34,075 bases of DNA from a virus, in IMG/VR virus record IMGVR_UViG_3300025128_006394, positions 1-34,075 of that record; one strand, written 5' to 3'. The position numbers were made by a program, and so were the translations under genes. Under the pieces are notes generated by a model, which saw only the letters and a program-made list of their open reading frames with translations, was not told the DNA's origin and searched no databases. Below, one piece after another: positions 7,547 to 16,390 of the stretch (position 1 is the first letter of the stretch; each line of letters starts with the position of its first letter).

Positions 7547-7956
7547 ATAAACACCTTGTCATTCTCTTGCCCTGTATAGGGGCCAGTTTTGTATTCGTAT
7601 ACCACAGTGTCATCTTCCAAAATTTCGTAATTATGACCACCCTCAAGAGTGAAAGAGCAGTCTCCAGTGTATAGGATGTGAGACTCCAAATACTCACCGT
7701 CGGTATCATAGAATATAGCATTAACGCTACCCTTAATCACCACCCAACTCTCTTGAGCAATCACTTTATCATAACTAGGAGATTTCCAAATATGACGGTG
7801 GGGGCGAAAAGTCGTGCCTTTTTCCATCCTTAAATAGGCACACTGGATAAAGTTATTAGGGTCTACTAACTCAGTTCTTTGTTCTTTAAAATCTCCTGCT
7901 ACATAAACTATATGTAATAGTTTTTCAGGATCTACTTTTGAATATAGTTTTTCCAT
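7543..7956 (-). CDS. Cupin-fold protein (WbuC/sugar-cupin-like)
   Basis: 137 aa. A single beta-barrel cupin is suggested by FRPHRHIW (metal histidines), WVVIKGSVNAIFYD, LYTGDCSF and GGHNYEILEDDTVVYEYKTGPY. Such small cupins are common in O-antigen and capsule loci, where some are sugar-nucleotide isomerases and others have no known reaction. It begins 1 nt after the stop of the GT2/CMP-sugar synthetase fusion and overlaps the methyltransferase start. A reaction cannot be assigned from sequence alone. Confidence 0.75.
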   Translation of the reverse strand: MEKLYSKVDPEKLLHIVYVAGDFKEQRTELVDPNNFIQCAYLRMEKGTTFRPHRHIWKSPSYDKVIAQESWVVIKGSVNAIFYDTDGEYLESHILYTGDCSFTLEGGHNYEILEDDTVVYEYKTGPYTGQENDKVFI

Positions 7957-7957
7957 A

Positions 7958-9193
7958 TTACTTAAGTTTTTCTCTTACTAATTCTAAATCACTTTCGTAA
8001 TGAATATCAGTAGCTGTGTCCTTTACACAGCCTATTCTTTTACTTGTATGTCCAGCCAACAAATGAGTATATTTAATTATTCTAACACTACCATTCCTTT
8101 CAGAATCTGGTGTAACTGTAATTAAATCATCATAATAGTTCCTAACCATATACTCTAAACAGTGTGATAAAGAATTACTTTTGTCTGGGTGGTCTGGCTG
8201 TAAACCAACGACATAATCATATTTAGCTTTAATATTATTTACTATATCGATATAAACATCTACAACTTCGGTATCACCACATAAAAACTTATCTCTTATC
8301 ATACCCCTAACATCATTTTTAATGGCAATTTCCATTACATCGTTATCTTCTGTTGAAACAATTATATCATCAACATAAGGACACTCTTTGGCATAATCAA
8401 TAGCATGTTCAACTAAAGATTTCCCATTTATCTCCCTCAAGTTTTTTTTATGTAATCTAGTAGAATCACCTTTAGCAGGTATTATCACCAAGACTTTTAA
8501 ATCCTTCATTTTATTTTCTCCCACCATGACAGTTTTTGTGTTTTTAACTATGTCTTTTAGTGAAGACCATTCAGCTTCGTACCTTTTTATTGTTTCACTA
8601 TTACCCTCATCATGATAGTGGTACACTTCAGCTTCAGGTTCATAGACAATAATATAATTCATTGCTTGGACTTCATTTGACCATTTTATATCTTCCCAAG
8701 CTTTTATTTCTTCATCGAAGTCTACATACTTCCATATATCTTTTCTGATCATACTTGATGCATTATTGAAAAAAGAATCTTTTTGTTGATAAAGTTTTTC
8801 ATCTCTAAAAATTATACTTAAATTTCTCTTATCAAGAACATTAGCATCTTCAGTTGGTAATTGTTTAGAATAAACACCAGCTATTCTATTATGATTAAAA
8901 TTATCAACCATAGTTTTTAAATAAGTTGTCTTTGTAGGAAAACAATGGGCACTAAGATTACAAATGTAATTAAATTTAGCCTTTTTAATTCCTATATTTA
9001 ATGCTTTTCCATATGTAAATGGAATACATTTTTCTACTATACAACCGTATTCATTAGCAACCTCAATTGTATCATCTGTACTCCCAGAATCAACAACAAT
9101 GACTTCGTGTTCTGTAGTTTGATTTGATAGTATCCCCAGTAGCTTTCTTAAATTTTTACCTTCATTTAAGGTTCTTATTACAATACTTATCAT
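7958..9193 (-). CDS. GT2 glycosyltransferase fused to CMP-sugar (ulosonate) synthetase
   Basis: 411 aa with two complete parts. Residues 1-228 are a family-2 transferase: [23 protein letters not shown] and a later WEDIKWSNE acidic segment. Residues 229-411 match NeuA/KdsB-like cytidylyltransferases: [37 protein letters not shown] and VVGLQPDHP. Such enzymes activate 3-deoxy-ulosonic acids with CTP. The junction has a Met (ATG at 8509) with a GGGAGA site 7 nt upstream, so a free 183-aa synthetase could also be made. It overlaps the DAHP-synthase-like gene by ATGA, pairing ulosonate synthesis with activation. Much of the gene is very AT-rich (11/60 to 18/60 G+C in lines at 8761-8940), suggesting a separate origin. 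Confidence 0.88.
   Translation of the reverse strand: MISIVIRTLNEGKNLRKLLGILSNQTTEHEVIVVDSGSTDDTIEVANEYGCIVEKCIPFTYGKALNIGIKKAKFNYICNLSAHCFPTKTTYLKTMVDNFNHNRIAGVYSKQLPTEDANVLDKRNLSIIFRDEKLYQQKDSFFNNASSMIRKDIWKYVDFDEEIKAWEDIKWSNEVQAMNYIIVYEPEAEVYHYHDEGNSETIKRYEAEWSSLKDIVKNTKTVMVGENKMKDLKVLVIIPAKGDSTRLHKKNLREINGKSLVEHAIDYAKECPYVDDIIVSTEDNDVMEIAIKNDVRGMIRDKFLCGDTEVVDVYIDIVNNIKAKYDYVVGLQPDHPDKSNSLSHCLEYMVRNYYDDLITVTPDSERNGSVRIIKYTHLLAGHTSKRIGCVKDTATDIHYESDLELVREKLK
8517..8522 (-). promoter_or_regulatory. Internal Shine-Dalgarno site GGGAGA before in-frame ATG 8509
   Basis: GGGAGA ends 7 nt before an in-frame ATG that falls exactly at the start of the CMP-sugar synthetase domain. This spacing and position would allow internal initiation and a separate synthetase polypeptide in addition to the fusion. 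Confidence 0.45.
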
Positions 9194-10032
9194 TTATATA
9201 TCTCTTTTAAAGTTTCAAAATCTATAGCTTGATTCGGATCACTTATGGATTCATCTGGTATTGGATGAGTTTCTATTATCAAACCATGTGCGCCAGCAGC
9301 CAAAGCAGCTTTAGCTATAGGAGGTACAAAATTTCTATAGCCACATGCATGGCTAGGGTCATAAATAACTGGTATATTAGTTAACTCCTTAAGAGCAGGT
9401 ATAACCATTAAATCTGGAGCCCATATATTATCAAATAGATGTCTAGTTGAAGGGGCACCTCCAACTCCTCGGGGGCAAATAGCTATTCTCTGATTACCAC
9501 CAACCATGATCCTTTCACAAGCACCGAGTATATCTTCAATTTGACCATATAAGCCTCTCTTTAATAAAACAGGTTTATCAATATGTCCTAAAGCATCTAG
9601 CAAGTCATAATTCTGAGCATTCCTTGCTCCTACTTGTATAATATCAACTATATCAAGTGTTTCATCTGTTAATTGACTCGTATGCATTATTTCTGTGACA
9701 ATGGGTAAACCAGTTTCTTTTTTAGCTAAATCTAGTAATTTCAAACCTTCTAGTCTTAATCCCTCTTTCCAACTATAAGTTCCTACGGATTTAGAATCTG
9801 TTACTGGATAAGTACACGGTTTATATGCACCGCCTCTTAGTGCATTAGCACCAAGATCTTTCACGTTTTTTGCTATATCTACTATATTAAATCTATCACC
9901 TGGACCTCCCTCGACCGAACAAGGTCCTGCTATTCTAGTCCAAGGCCAATCAACAGTTAGATCCGCATCTACTGAATGTTTTAACTGTCCTTCTTTAACT
10001 AAATTCTCTATAAATTTGGGTAGTTTTCTCAT
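9190..10032 (-). CDS. DAHP-synthase-like 3-deoxy-ulosonate aldolase
   Basis: 280-aa (beta/alpha)8 enzyme of the type I-beta DAHP synthase group, which condenses phosphoenolpyruvate with a phosphorylated aldose. Visible: GPCSVE (36-41), LRGGA (65-69), QVGARN (133-138), LLKRG (156-160), DPSHACG (225-231) and IETH (253-256). The metal ligands C38, H228, E254 and D265 are present. The phosphate-binding KPRT motif is KPCT (71-74), followed by about nine extra residues, so the aldose substrate may not be erythrose 4-phosphate. No other shikimate gene is present; the next gene is a CMP-sugar synthetase, so a surface-sugar role fits better than aromatic amino acids. GGAGA lies 7 nt before the ATG. 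Confidence 0.85.
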   Translation of the reverse strand: MRKLPKFIENLVKEGQLKHSVDADLTVDWPWTRIAGPCSVEGGPGDRFNIVDIAKNVKDLGANALRGGAYKPCTYPVTDSKSVGTYSWKEGLRLEGLKLLDLAKKETGLPIVTEIMHTSQLTDETLDIVDIIQVGARNAQNYDLLDALGHIDKPVLLKRGLYGQIEDILGACERIMVGGNQRIAICPRGVGGAPSTRHLFDNIWAPDLMVIPALKELTNIPVIYDPSHACGYRNFVPPIAKAALAAGAHGLIIETHPIPDESISDPNQAIDFETLKEIYK

Positions 10033-10054
10033 TTTATTTCTCCATTTTATTTTT

Positions 10055-10777
10055 TTACAAGTCTAATACTTCTGCGCCAGCCTCAGCTATTATACTGTTT
10101 GCTTCTATAGTACAGGGGGTAATATTATATGTATTTTTTAGATGATGAAAAATATCTTTGAACTGATTAAGAGTTTTATAATATTCGTTAAAGTACGAGG
10201 GTGTACCAAAATCATCAATATCTTCCTGAATGAATGTATCTCCTCTAAAGGTTTCTCTAAGACTTTCTAGTTGATGTTTAATCGTTTCCTTAAATGGTTC
10301 AAAAGAATAAAAGTGATTTGTACTCTTATGGTCAAATCCCACATACACTACTCTACTCGCACCAAGTATCATGGCAATATGAGTAGCTGCAAACCCTATC
10401 TGTTCCGCTCCGACTAAATTAGAATTTTCATTGATGTCTTTAATCATTTCAGACATATTATGTGTTACAACATTTCTATTCGTAGTTTGTATTACATTCA
10501 TAGTTTTTTTCAAAGAGTTATCTAGGGTAGGTTCACCTTGAAATATTCTCACCTTACTATTGCCAAAATAATGATTAAGCAATAACTGAACATAATGACC
10601 AGTCATAAAGTAGTCAGTATCTTCAAATACTAAGTGACTAGCATTACAACCTATGGAGATACCATTATTAATAGTATCGATTTCATTTTGAGTCAAATCT
10701 TTTAACCTAGTACCATTACCTAAAATAAATATAGTTTCTCCACTATGTATATTTTTTAAATCTTCTATTGTTAGCAT
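10055..10777 (-). CDS. GT42/DUF115-like putative sialyl- or ulosonyltransferase
   Basis: 240 aa. The N-terminal [15 protein letters not shown] and SIGCNASH, the central [23 protein letters not shown] and the C-terminal YNITPC...NSIIAE segment follow the order seen in GT42 (CST-type) sialyltransferases and in DUF115/Maf proteins linked to nonulosonic acids. I infer transfer of a CMP-activated ulosonic sugar, because the next two genes make and activate such a sugar. The start is the ATG at 10777, with GGGAGGGG 6 nt upstream; a GTG at 10801 is less likely. The ATG overlaps the previous gene's TAA by one base. AT-rich like its downstream neighbour. Confidence 0.6.
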   Translation of the reverse strand: MLTIEDLKNIHSGETIFILGNGTRLKDLTQNEIDTINNGISIGCNASHLVFEDTDYFMTGHYVQLLLNHYFGNSKVRIFQGEPTLDNSLKKTMNVIQTTNRNVVTHNMSEMIKDINENSNLVGAEQIGFAATHIAMILGASRVVYVGFDHKSTNHFYSFEPFKETIKHQLESLRETFRGDTFIQEDIDDFGTPSYFNEYYKTLNQFKDIFHHLKNTYNITPCTIEANSIIAEAGAEVLDL

Positions 10778-12270
10778 TATTTCCCCTCCCAACACTCCCA
10801 CACGAAAGGATAAGAAAATTTCATCTTGTGAGTTTTCGACAACTTATCAAGAATCTTGTTCCTACGATACACAGGGAATCTACCATAATAATGAAACTGT
10901 ATTAGGAATTTATCTACCTTAGTGTGCAACCCAGAATCTAGCAACTCTTCAAGTATATCAAACTCTGACCCTTCAACATTTAATTTCATAACGTCTATAT
11001 TGTCTACGTCTAACTCCTCAAAAACTTCTGCTATACCACGAACCTTGCAGTCTTCTCTTTTTCCTCCCTCAAGCATAAAAGAAGACTCATCCTCAGAAAC
11101 TGATATGCTGAAAGTTCCGTTCTCTTTTCCTAGTCCAAAATTGAAAAACTTTATCTTATCATTTTCGTTAGATAAAGACCTATCGTAAAGATCCTTAACA
11201 GGTTCAAATCCGTAACAAGTGCATCTATACTTATCGTAAATTTCCGTAGAGTATTCTCCTGTATAAGAACCAAGATCCCATATAACAGAATCTTCAGTTA
11301 ACTCTGGAAAATAAGAAAGTTGGGAATCTCCCCCTCTAGAGAAAAATTCGCTAAGGTGCCTATACTGAGTATGTCCATCTACATAGGTCAAGATGTCTGT
11401 TACATCTAAATCATCCGTTATATTTTGATCAATCAAACTATTTTCAAGAAGAACATTTTCAAATATCCAGTCTTCCTGAGTATCATACTTGCTGACCAGC
11501 TTCTGATTTTCTTCTGCATACATGAACATACTGTCATATAGCTCAGGTGTCAAAGTATTTAATATCTCCTCAAGTTCCTCAATAGTATCGAAAGTTAGTA
11601 TTCCTTTACTATTGAAAAAGTTACCTATCTCCGTAGCTCCATAATAAATAGGTATCACCCCCAAAGCCATAGCGTCTAGAAGCTTCTCACTAAAGTAATA
11701 TGGGTTCTTAGTATTTTCTATTACTACAGTAAACCTGTAAGGAGATAGAGCCTCTTCCTTAGTTTCAAAAGGTCTTCCTGCCCCTGCTCCCCACAAATCT
11801 ATTCCCTTCAAGGATGAAGCTATCTTGTGTCTAAGGCTATGACCAAAAGCTTCTCTCTTAGTAGAGTAAATCATGGAAACCATTTCTGTCTTTTCTGGAA
11901 ATCCATAATTTTCCTTCTCTACCCAGCACCCTCCGAAAGGATAAAACTTAGTTTTTTCTGGATACTTCTCTAGAAGTTCCTTATCGTAAGTGAGCAAAAA
12001 ATCGTAGTTATCAATGTAATTATCTACGCTGTTATAGATAGAGGGGTTTGTCTCTCTGGTCTCTACCAACATACCAATATTTGTGCCCTTGCAATTGGTT
12101 ACAGAGTCTGTATCTAAATAAGAATCCGTAAATAAACTGATGCCTTCCCAACCTTCCTTAACTCTAACATACCTAGTGTAAGAAGGTTTTTTATTATCAG
12201 TCATGGAGTAAATTCCATCCTCTGTTTCCAGATGACTGAACGAATCATCAAATAAATTAATTTCTATCAT
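10777..12270 (-). CDS. GT10 fucosyltransferase-like / FkbM methyltransferase fusion
   Basis: 497 aa with two domains. Residues about 1-280 resemble alpha-1,3-fucosyltransferases: FTVVIENTKNPYYFSEKLL (about 180-198) followed by MALGVIPIYYGA is the GT10 donor-site signature. Residues about 300-497 are an FkbM-type methyltransferase: VIWDLGSYTGEYS, a YGFEPV segment and DVMKLNVEGSEFDILEELL. The polypeptide could both add a deoxyhexose and O-methylate a glycan. I use the ATG at 12270, which overlaps the upstream stop as ATGA; a TTG at 12282 would only add four residues. The GDP-fucose it might need could derive from gmd plus host enzymes. Confidence 0.85.
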   Translation of the reverse strand: MIEINLFDDSFSHLETEDGIYSMTDNKKPSYTRYVRVKEGWEGISLFTDSYLDTDSVTNCKGTNIGMLVETRETNPSIYNSVDNYIDNYDFLLTYDKELLEKYPEKTKFYPFGGCWVEKENYGFPEKTEMVSMIYSTKREAFGHSLRHKIASSLKGIDLWGAGAGRPFETKEEALSPYRFTVVIENTKNPYYFSEKLLDAMALGVIPIYYGATEIGNFFNSKGILTFDTIEELEEILNTLTPELYDSMFMYAEENQKLVSKYDTQEDWIFENVLLENSLIDQNITDDLDVTDILTYVDGHTQYRHLSEFFSRGGDSQLSYFPELTEDSVIWDLGSYTGEYSTEIYDKYRCTCYGFEPVKDLYDRSLSNENDKIKFFNFGLGKENGTFSISVSEDESSFMLEGGKREDCKVRGIAEVFEELDVDNIDVMKLNVEGSEFDILEELLDSGLHTKVDKFLIQFHYYGRFPVYRRNKILDKLSKTHKMKFSYPFVWECWEGK

Positions 12271-13058
12271 ATCTTTATCCAAGAATCTGGAATGATGTCT
12301 TTGCTGTCAAACTCTGATCCAGGTCCGAACCAATTCTTTGGGGCTATTACCACCTTATCCTTATACTTGTTTAGCCAAGCGCCCCACCAACTGAAGGTAG
12401 AATTAGCTATGATATTGTTTTTACACATAGACATCAATAGCATATCAGTAATATCAGATTCCCCCTCTACGTAGAAAGAGTTGGGGACACTAAAATTGTT
12501 TTTGCACCATTCTATATCATCACTAAACACTAGAACAGAATCTACACCAGAAAATTTATCCAGAGCTTTATAATAGTAATCTTCGGTCGGTAATGAATAT
12601 ATATTACTCAAAGAAATGTAATCTCCTCTCCTAACATGCAGTGATAAAGTCTTACCAACCAATATATCGGCATACTTATCCCAAACATTAGAAACCATGG
12701 AATCAGGAAATTTTAAACTGTCTAAAATGTATTCCCTATTGTGGGAAAAATACTTCTCTGATTGAAAATACCCATTGTAACAACAACCTTTTATATAAGG
12801 TAATTCTGTATATGAGAACTCTGGTTCCTCGTAAATATAAATTGTTAAAGCGTCATCGGGATAATATGAATTAACCTCTCTAAATATATTATCATGGTAA
12901 CCTCCAAAATCTGGATTGGATATCTTAGGGAATATGGCAATGTCATCGTTATCTTTAGCTAAACTTAGTAGAGTAGCTACTTGAAACATTTGATTTCCTA
13001 ATCCAAAGTTAGGACAGTTCCCTATATTACTAGGTCCTACCAAATCACAGGTTATCAT
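12267..13058 (-). CDS. GT11 alpha-1,2-fucosyltransferase-like protein
   Basis: 263 aa with the GT11 hallmarks in order: GLGNQMFQVAT (19-29), the GDP-fucose-binding HVRRGDY (141-147), VFSDDIEWCK (177-186) and NSTFSWWGAWLN (219-230). These enzymes transfer fucose or a related GDP-deoxyhexose in alpha-1,2 linkage. The length is near the family's usual 280-300 aa. ATGA overlaps join it to the GT25 gene upstream and the GT10-FkbM gene downstream. With gmd 6 kb further along the same block, it points to a GDP-6-deoxyhexose-containing glycan. Confidence 0.92.
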   Translation of the reverse strand: MITCDLVGPSNIGNCPNFGLGNQMFQVATLLSLAKDNDDIAIFPKISNPDFGGYHDNIFREVNSYYPDDALTIYIYEEPEFSYTELPYIKGCCYNGYFQSEKYFSHNREYILDSLKFPDSMVSNVWDKYADILVGKTLSLHVRRGDYISLSNIYSLPTEDYYYKALDKFSGVDSVLVFSDDIEWCKNNFSVPNSFYVEGESDITDMLLMSMCKNNIIANSTFSWWGAWLNKYKDKVVIAPKNWFGPGSEFDSKDIIPDSWIKI

Positions 13059-13645
13059 ACAGAAAGAACCAATCTAGTAAAGTCTTCTTGTTCTGTTTGA
13101 TAAAAGAAAGGTTTGTTTGGGGTCAAAATAACAAAATCCTTATGTATACTAGCCAACCCTAAGTCGAAAGGCATTTCAAACTCAAGACACTCTTCTATTT
13201 TTTCTAACGCGGCACTAATATAGGAATCAGTAAGATACAAAATTGCGTGGGTAGAACACATATTGTAAACTCTCTTATACTGATCATTATACTGAGAGGC
13301 CATAACTATGTTCTTTATACCTACAGAATCGTAACCTCTAACATACCCATGATTAGACACACCCAAGTATACAGCATCGGCCTCATCAGGTATATCTAAT
13401 TGCAGCCTAAAACTGTCCTCTAGACCTATATCATCTTCTAGGATGAGACACGGTGAGGATGCATCCTTCAACAAAGATTGGTGGGACATTCCACAACCTA
13501 CAACTCCAACGTTATTTTGTATACCTGGAAACCTCTCAAAGGGTAAATGATTATCCTCTAAAAGATTAGATACGTATACAAATCTCCCTGGTGCATCATC
13601 TAGATTTATGAGATGATTTTTAGTTTCCTGGAGATTAACTTTCAT
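13055..13645 (-). CDS. GT25-family glycosyltransferase
   Basis: 196 aa. INLDDAPGRFVYVSNLL near the N-terminus, FERFPGI, GCGMSHQSLLKD and the acidic CLILEDDIGL are the GT25 (LPS/LOS galactosyltransferase-type) pattern, and the acidic pair after LILE is the likely metal-binding site. The start is the ATG at 13645; a TTG two codons upstream is less likely. It overlaps the upstream transferase by 11 nt and the GT11 gene by ATGA. Sugar specificity cannot be read. Confidence 0.85.
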   Translation of the reverse strand: MKVNLQETKNHLINLDDAPGRFVYVSNLLEDNHLPFERFPGIQNNVGVVGCGMSHQSLLKDASSPCLILEDDIGLEDSFRLQLDIPDEADAVYLGVSNHGYVRGYDSVGIKNIVMASQYNDQYKRVYNMCSTHAILYLTDSYISAALEKIEECLEFEMPFDLGLASIHKDFVILTPNKPFFYQTEQEDFTRLVLSV

Positions 13646-14525
13646 AGTCAAGATACTTACCTATAATTGTAAGGTTTTCTAGCGTCTTTTCTCTAAGAAA
13701 ATTTATTAATTCCAACCCAGACAAGGAGAACCAAGGCTCTAATACGGCACCGTAATTCTTAGTAGTCAACACATTCATGCCCAAGGATCTAGCCTCTACT
13801 ACTAGTCTACAGCAGGATTCCCTAGCTATGGGGAAGAACACCAAAGAGGAGTAACTAGCCATGCTAGACAGGAATTTTCGCCTATCGTCACTATTGGTTA
13901 TTAGACTATAATCAAGAATGTTATCTTTACAAAATTTTATAGCTCCTTCAGTGTTCTTAATAGGATTATCACTATCCAAAATACCATACCTATAATCTAT
14001 ATCTTTGGGAGACTCAAAAATATCCTGTAACAGATCTAAATCTTCCGAAGACCACAAAGAACATTCCAGATTAACAAAATTACCAATAACATCATTAGCT
14101 TTGAACACATTGAGATGATCAGTCGTTTGTACAAATATAGCTTTGGCATTTTTATATAAATCATAATTAATTCTATCTTCCTCAGGAACTATGTTATCCT
14201 TATACACCCATGGGTGCCTGTGCCTAACTATCTTATAATCATGCTCTAAAATGACATATCTGGCATTATTAATTATATTATCAACAACAGATTTATCCAT
14301 TCTTGATATATTAGAAAGAACATAAGTAGTAGAGGGGTCTACGTCTTCAAAGTTTTCAGACTCAACATAAGACAGATCAAAATTGTCAACTAGTATAGAA
14401 TTAACTAATTCTGCCCCTCCTTTTTTACCGTCTTTAACTCTGGCTTGGGAGCTTCCGTCATCAGTTTTATATACTGCTTTTATCTCCCAGGGAAAATCAT
14501 CGACTAATGCTCCAACACTAGACAT
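13635..14525 (-). CDS. Putative GT-B glycosyltransferase
   Basis: 296 aa. The C-terminal part has VFFPIARESCCRLVVEAR followed by SLGMNVLTTKNYGAV, a GT4-like donor-binding segment with the E-x-x-R/A-x-G arrangement. A central VILEHDYKIVRHRHPW stretch and AIFVQTTDH recall transferases that act on nucleotide sugars in phage and O-antigen loci. The N-terminal half is divergent. It lies between a GT9-like and a GT25 gene with short overlaps on both sides. Confidence 0.65.
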   Translation of the reverse strand: MSSVGALVDDFPWEIKAVYKTDDGSSQARVKDGKKGGAELVNSILVDNFDLSYVESENFEDVDPSTTYVLSNISRMDKSVVDNIINNARYVILEHDYKIVRHRHPWVYKDNIVPEEDRINYDLYKNAKAIFVQTTDHLNVFKANDVIGNFVNLECSLWSSEDLDLLQDIFESPKDIDYRYGILDSDNPIKNTEGAIKFCKDNILDYSLITNSDDRRKFLSSMASYSSLVFFPIARESCCRLVVEARSLGMNVLTTKNYGAVLEPWFSLSGLELINFLREKTLENLTIIGKYLDYES

Positions 14526-15222
14526 TAGTTAGGCCCTCCCTCTCAAACACTACGGCAGGGTACACTCTATACACTTCATGATACATAGGAGATTTCTTCA
14601 ATCCCTCCGCTATGGAATGAGGCAAACTCTGATTTCCCATGAATACTTCTGCCCCATTGATAACTTTAGCTAAATCTAATATAGTTTCTGTATATTGATA
14701 AGGTATATTAAATCCGAAAGTCTTATTGAAGACCTCACACTCAAACTCCGTACCCACAAAGACAGAATCGTTTCTATACTGGTAAAAGAACTCCTCCCAG
14801 AAGGAGTGATTTCCGTGTACTTTTAAGGATCTAGAAACTACAACCTTCTTCTCTGGATATACTTTCTCGCAGCTAAGCCATTTATCGTTGGCTAGTTCTC
14901 TGTTTAGTTCAAACGCTGATAAATGAGATTTAGCTAGATTATTATATTTTACATGTTGTCTAAACTTGTCTAAGTTGTAATCAATGCTTTCTCCCCTCCA
15001 ACATCTGACATCCTCAATGTAATCCTGCTCTAATAAGAGATGCTGAAGAGAAGATATCGTAGCCTCATTTAGATTGGTCTTGTTTTTGTGGGGAGGGTGA
15101 ACAAAAGGATCCTTTTCACCTCCACAAGGATCTAAGTATAAAAGACCTCCCCCTAAAGCCCTAACAGTGGGAAGAGAGAATATTATATCCCCTAAGTCAC
15201 CAGAATGTTTAAAGGTTTTCAC
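14518..15222 (-). CDS. GT9/heptosyltransferase-like protein
   Basis: 234 aa. The N-terminal HSGDLGDIIFSLPTVRALGGG is the start signature of ADP-heptose:LPS heptosyltransferase-like proteins, and ILDLAKVINGAEVFMGNQSLP..AEGL corresponds to their C-terminal donor-site segment. It is shorter than true WaaC/F (about 320-350 aa). The start is GTG at 15222, preceded by GGGAT, because no ATG precedes the conserved N-terminus. It overlaps the GT4 gene by 14 nt. Confidence 0.72.
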   Translation of the reverse strand: MKTFKHSGDLGDIIFSLPTVRALGGGLLYLDPCGGEKDPFVHPPHKNKTNLNEATISSLQHLLLEQDYIEDVRCWRGESIDYNLDKFRQHVKYNNLAKSHLSAFELNRELANDKWLSCEKVYPEKKVVVSRSLKVHGNHSFWEEFFYQYRNDSVFVGTEFECEVFNKTFGFNIPYQYTETILDLAKVINGAEVFMGNQSLPHSIAEGLKKSPMYHEVYRVYPAVVFEREGLTNV

Positions 15223-16390
15223 TTCTAGGATCCCACCCCAAACTACTAAAACATTGTTCGTATAAACTTAGCCTAAGACCTACAACCTTATTAATATCAA
15301 ATTGTTCTTCCGTTAGCTTATGCAAATTCTCCCCCATTCTCTTTATTAGTTTAGGATTTTTAAGTGCTTTAGTTAGAGTCTTGGCCCAAACCATCTTAGA
15401 AGCGTCTGGAGGTAACAAGACCCCATGTTCCCAATTAACTATAGTTTCATTATAGCACCCTACATCTGACCCTATTAGAGGCACCTTGTATCTCCCAGCT
15501 TCAGCTATCTTAATATCAGATTTACTGTCATTAAAATCATTCATCTGCAACGGAGCTATGGCTATATCCATGTTAGCATACATAGAACCATACTTGTCTG
15601 GCGGCAATGCGTAGTGTATGGCCCAATTGGACGGTCCCCTGAAGCCCTTGAGTAAGACTTCTTTATATTCCTTCCAAACATCCCATTGCCAATCCTTTTT
15701 TTGCCCCTCCTGAAGGGGAGGCGGGTGTCCGTAAAAATCCCAATGTACGTTTTCCCTTCCTACCTTCTGATTAACTATGTGAGGAACGACAGAGAATTGC
15801 CTAACGTCAGGCCTATGATGTATTCCCCCTGCCCATCCTACTCTCATGATCTTCCTAGGGGGCACTGGTTCATTCCAGCAGGGAAGTTCATAATCTATAG
15901 CATTCTTAACTACAGCCAGAGCCATTCCACAAAAAGGCTTTATTCTCTCAGCAAATTTTCTCTGGGTCACTGTAACCAAATGAGCATTGTTATACATAAA
16001 CTTAGTTATCTCGCCTAAGTTTTTCTCCTTATATGTTTTAGCCAACAAATGGTCATCATACAAGTTGGTTAATAAATCATCATTATCTACATGAACAAAC
16101 TTTTTAAACTCTCTAGCTTTTCCCACAGTCCTAGCACTGTATGGACCACCAAAGTTACTTATATTATTAATTAATACTATATCGCTCCACTTTATATTTT
16201 CATACTCCCAGTCTGGTATCCAATGTCCTGTAGAAACGTCTAAGCCTAAAGGATTTTGGTCAAACCTAACCTCTACATCGTCTGGGTAAAGCTCCTGCAA
16301 CTTAGCATACGGAAGTATTGCTCTGTAGTATGCACACCCCCCATCGTTAGCCTTGACCACTAGAATCCTAAGCTTTCTTTTTTCGTTCAT
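15209..16390 (-). CDS. GT4-like glycosyltransferase
   Basis: 393 aa, a full-length GT-B enzyme. KANDGGCAYYRAILPYAKL at the N-terminus, VGWAGGIHHRPD in the middle, and IAPLQMNDFNDSKSDIKIAEAG followed by PLIGSDVGCYNETI at the C-terminus match GT4 donor-binding architecture. It is the second gene of the block after the HNH gene, which it overlaps by 23 nt. No clear Shine-Dalgarno site precedes its ATG, so coupling to the HNH gene is likely. A near-match to the CTATAATA box (one mismatch) lies 4 nt before the ATG, inside the HNH coding region. Confidence 0.85.
   Translation of the reverse strand: MNEKRKLRILVVKANDGGCAYYRAILPYAKLQELYPDDVEVRFDQNPLGLDVSTGHWIPDWEYENIKWSDIVLINNISNFGGPYSARTVGKAREFKKFVHVDNDDLLTNLYDDHLLAKTYKEKNLGEITKFMYNNAHLVTVTQRKFAERIKPFCGMALAVVKNAIDYELPCWNEPVPPRKIMRVGWAGGIHHRPDVRQFSVVPHIVNQKVGRENVHWDFYGHPPPLQEGQKKDWQWDVWKEYKEVLLKGFRGPSNWAIHYALPPDKYGSMYANMDIAIAPLQMNDFNDSKSDIKIAEAGRYKVPLIGSDVGCYNETIVNWEHGVLLPPDASKMVWAKTLTKALKNPKLIKRMGENLHKLTEEQFDINKVVGLRLSLYEQCFSSLGWDPRSENL

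Noticed and set aside
7482-7721. Minus-strand open frame of 79 codons across the cupin and methyltransferase genes
   Set aside because: It lies in another frame of two well-supported genes, has no motif, and its product is tryptophan- and leucine-rich as expected of a shadow.
9190-10032. Assignment of the aldolase as KdsA or NeuB
   Set aside because: It has GPCSVE, RGGA-KP and DPSH of DAHP synthases and lacks the KANRSS-type motif of KdsA and the NeuB SAF domain.
10778-10801. GTG start at 10801 for the GT42/DUF115-like gene
   Set aside because: The ATG at 10777 has a strong GGGAGGGG site and TAATG coupling.
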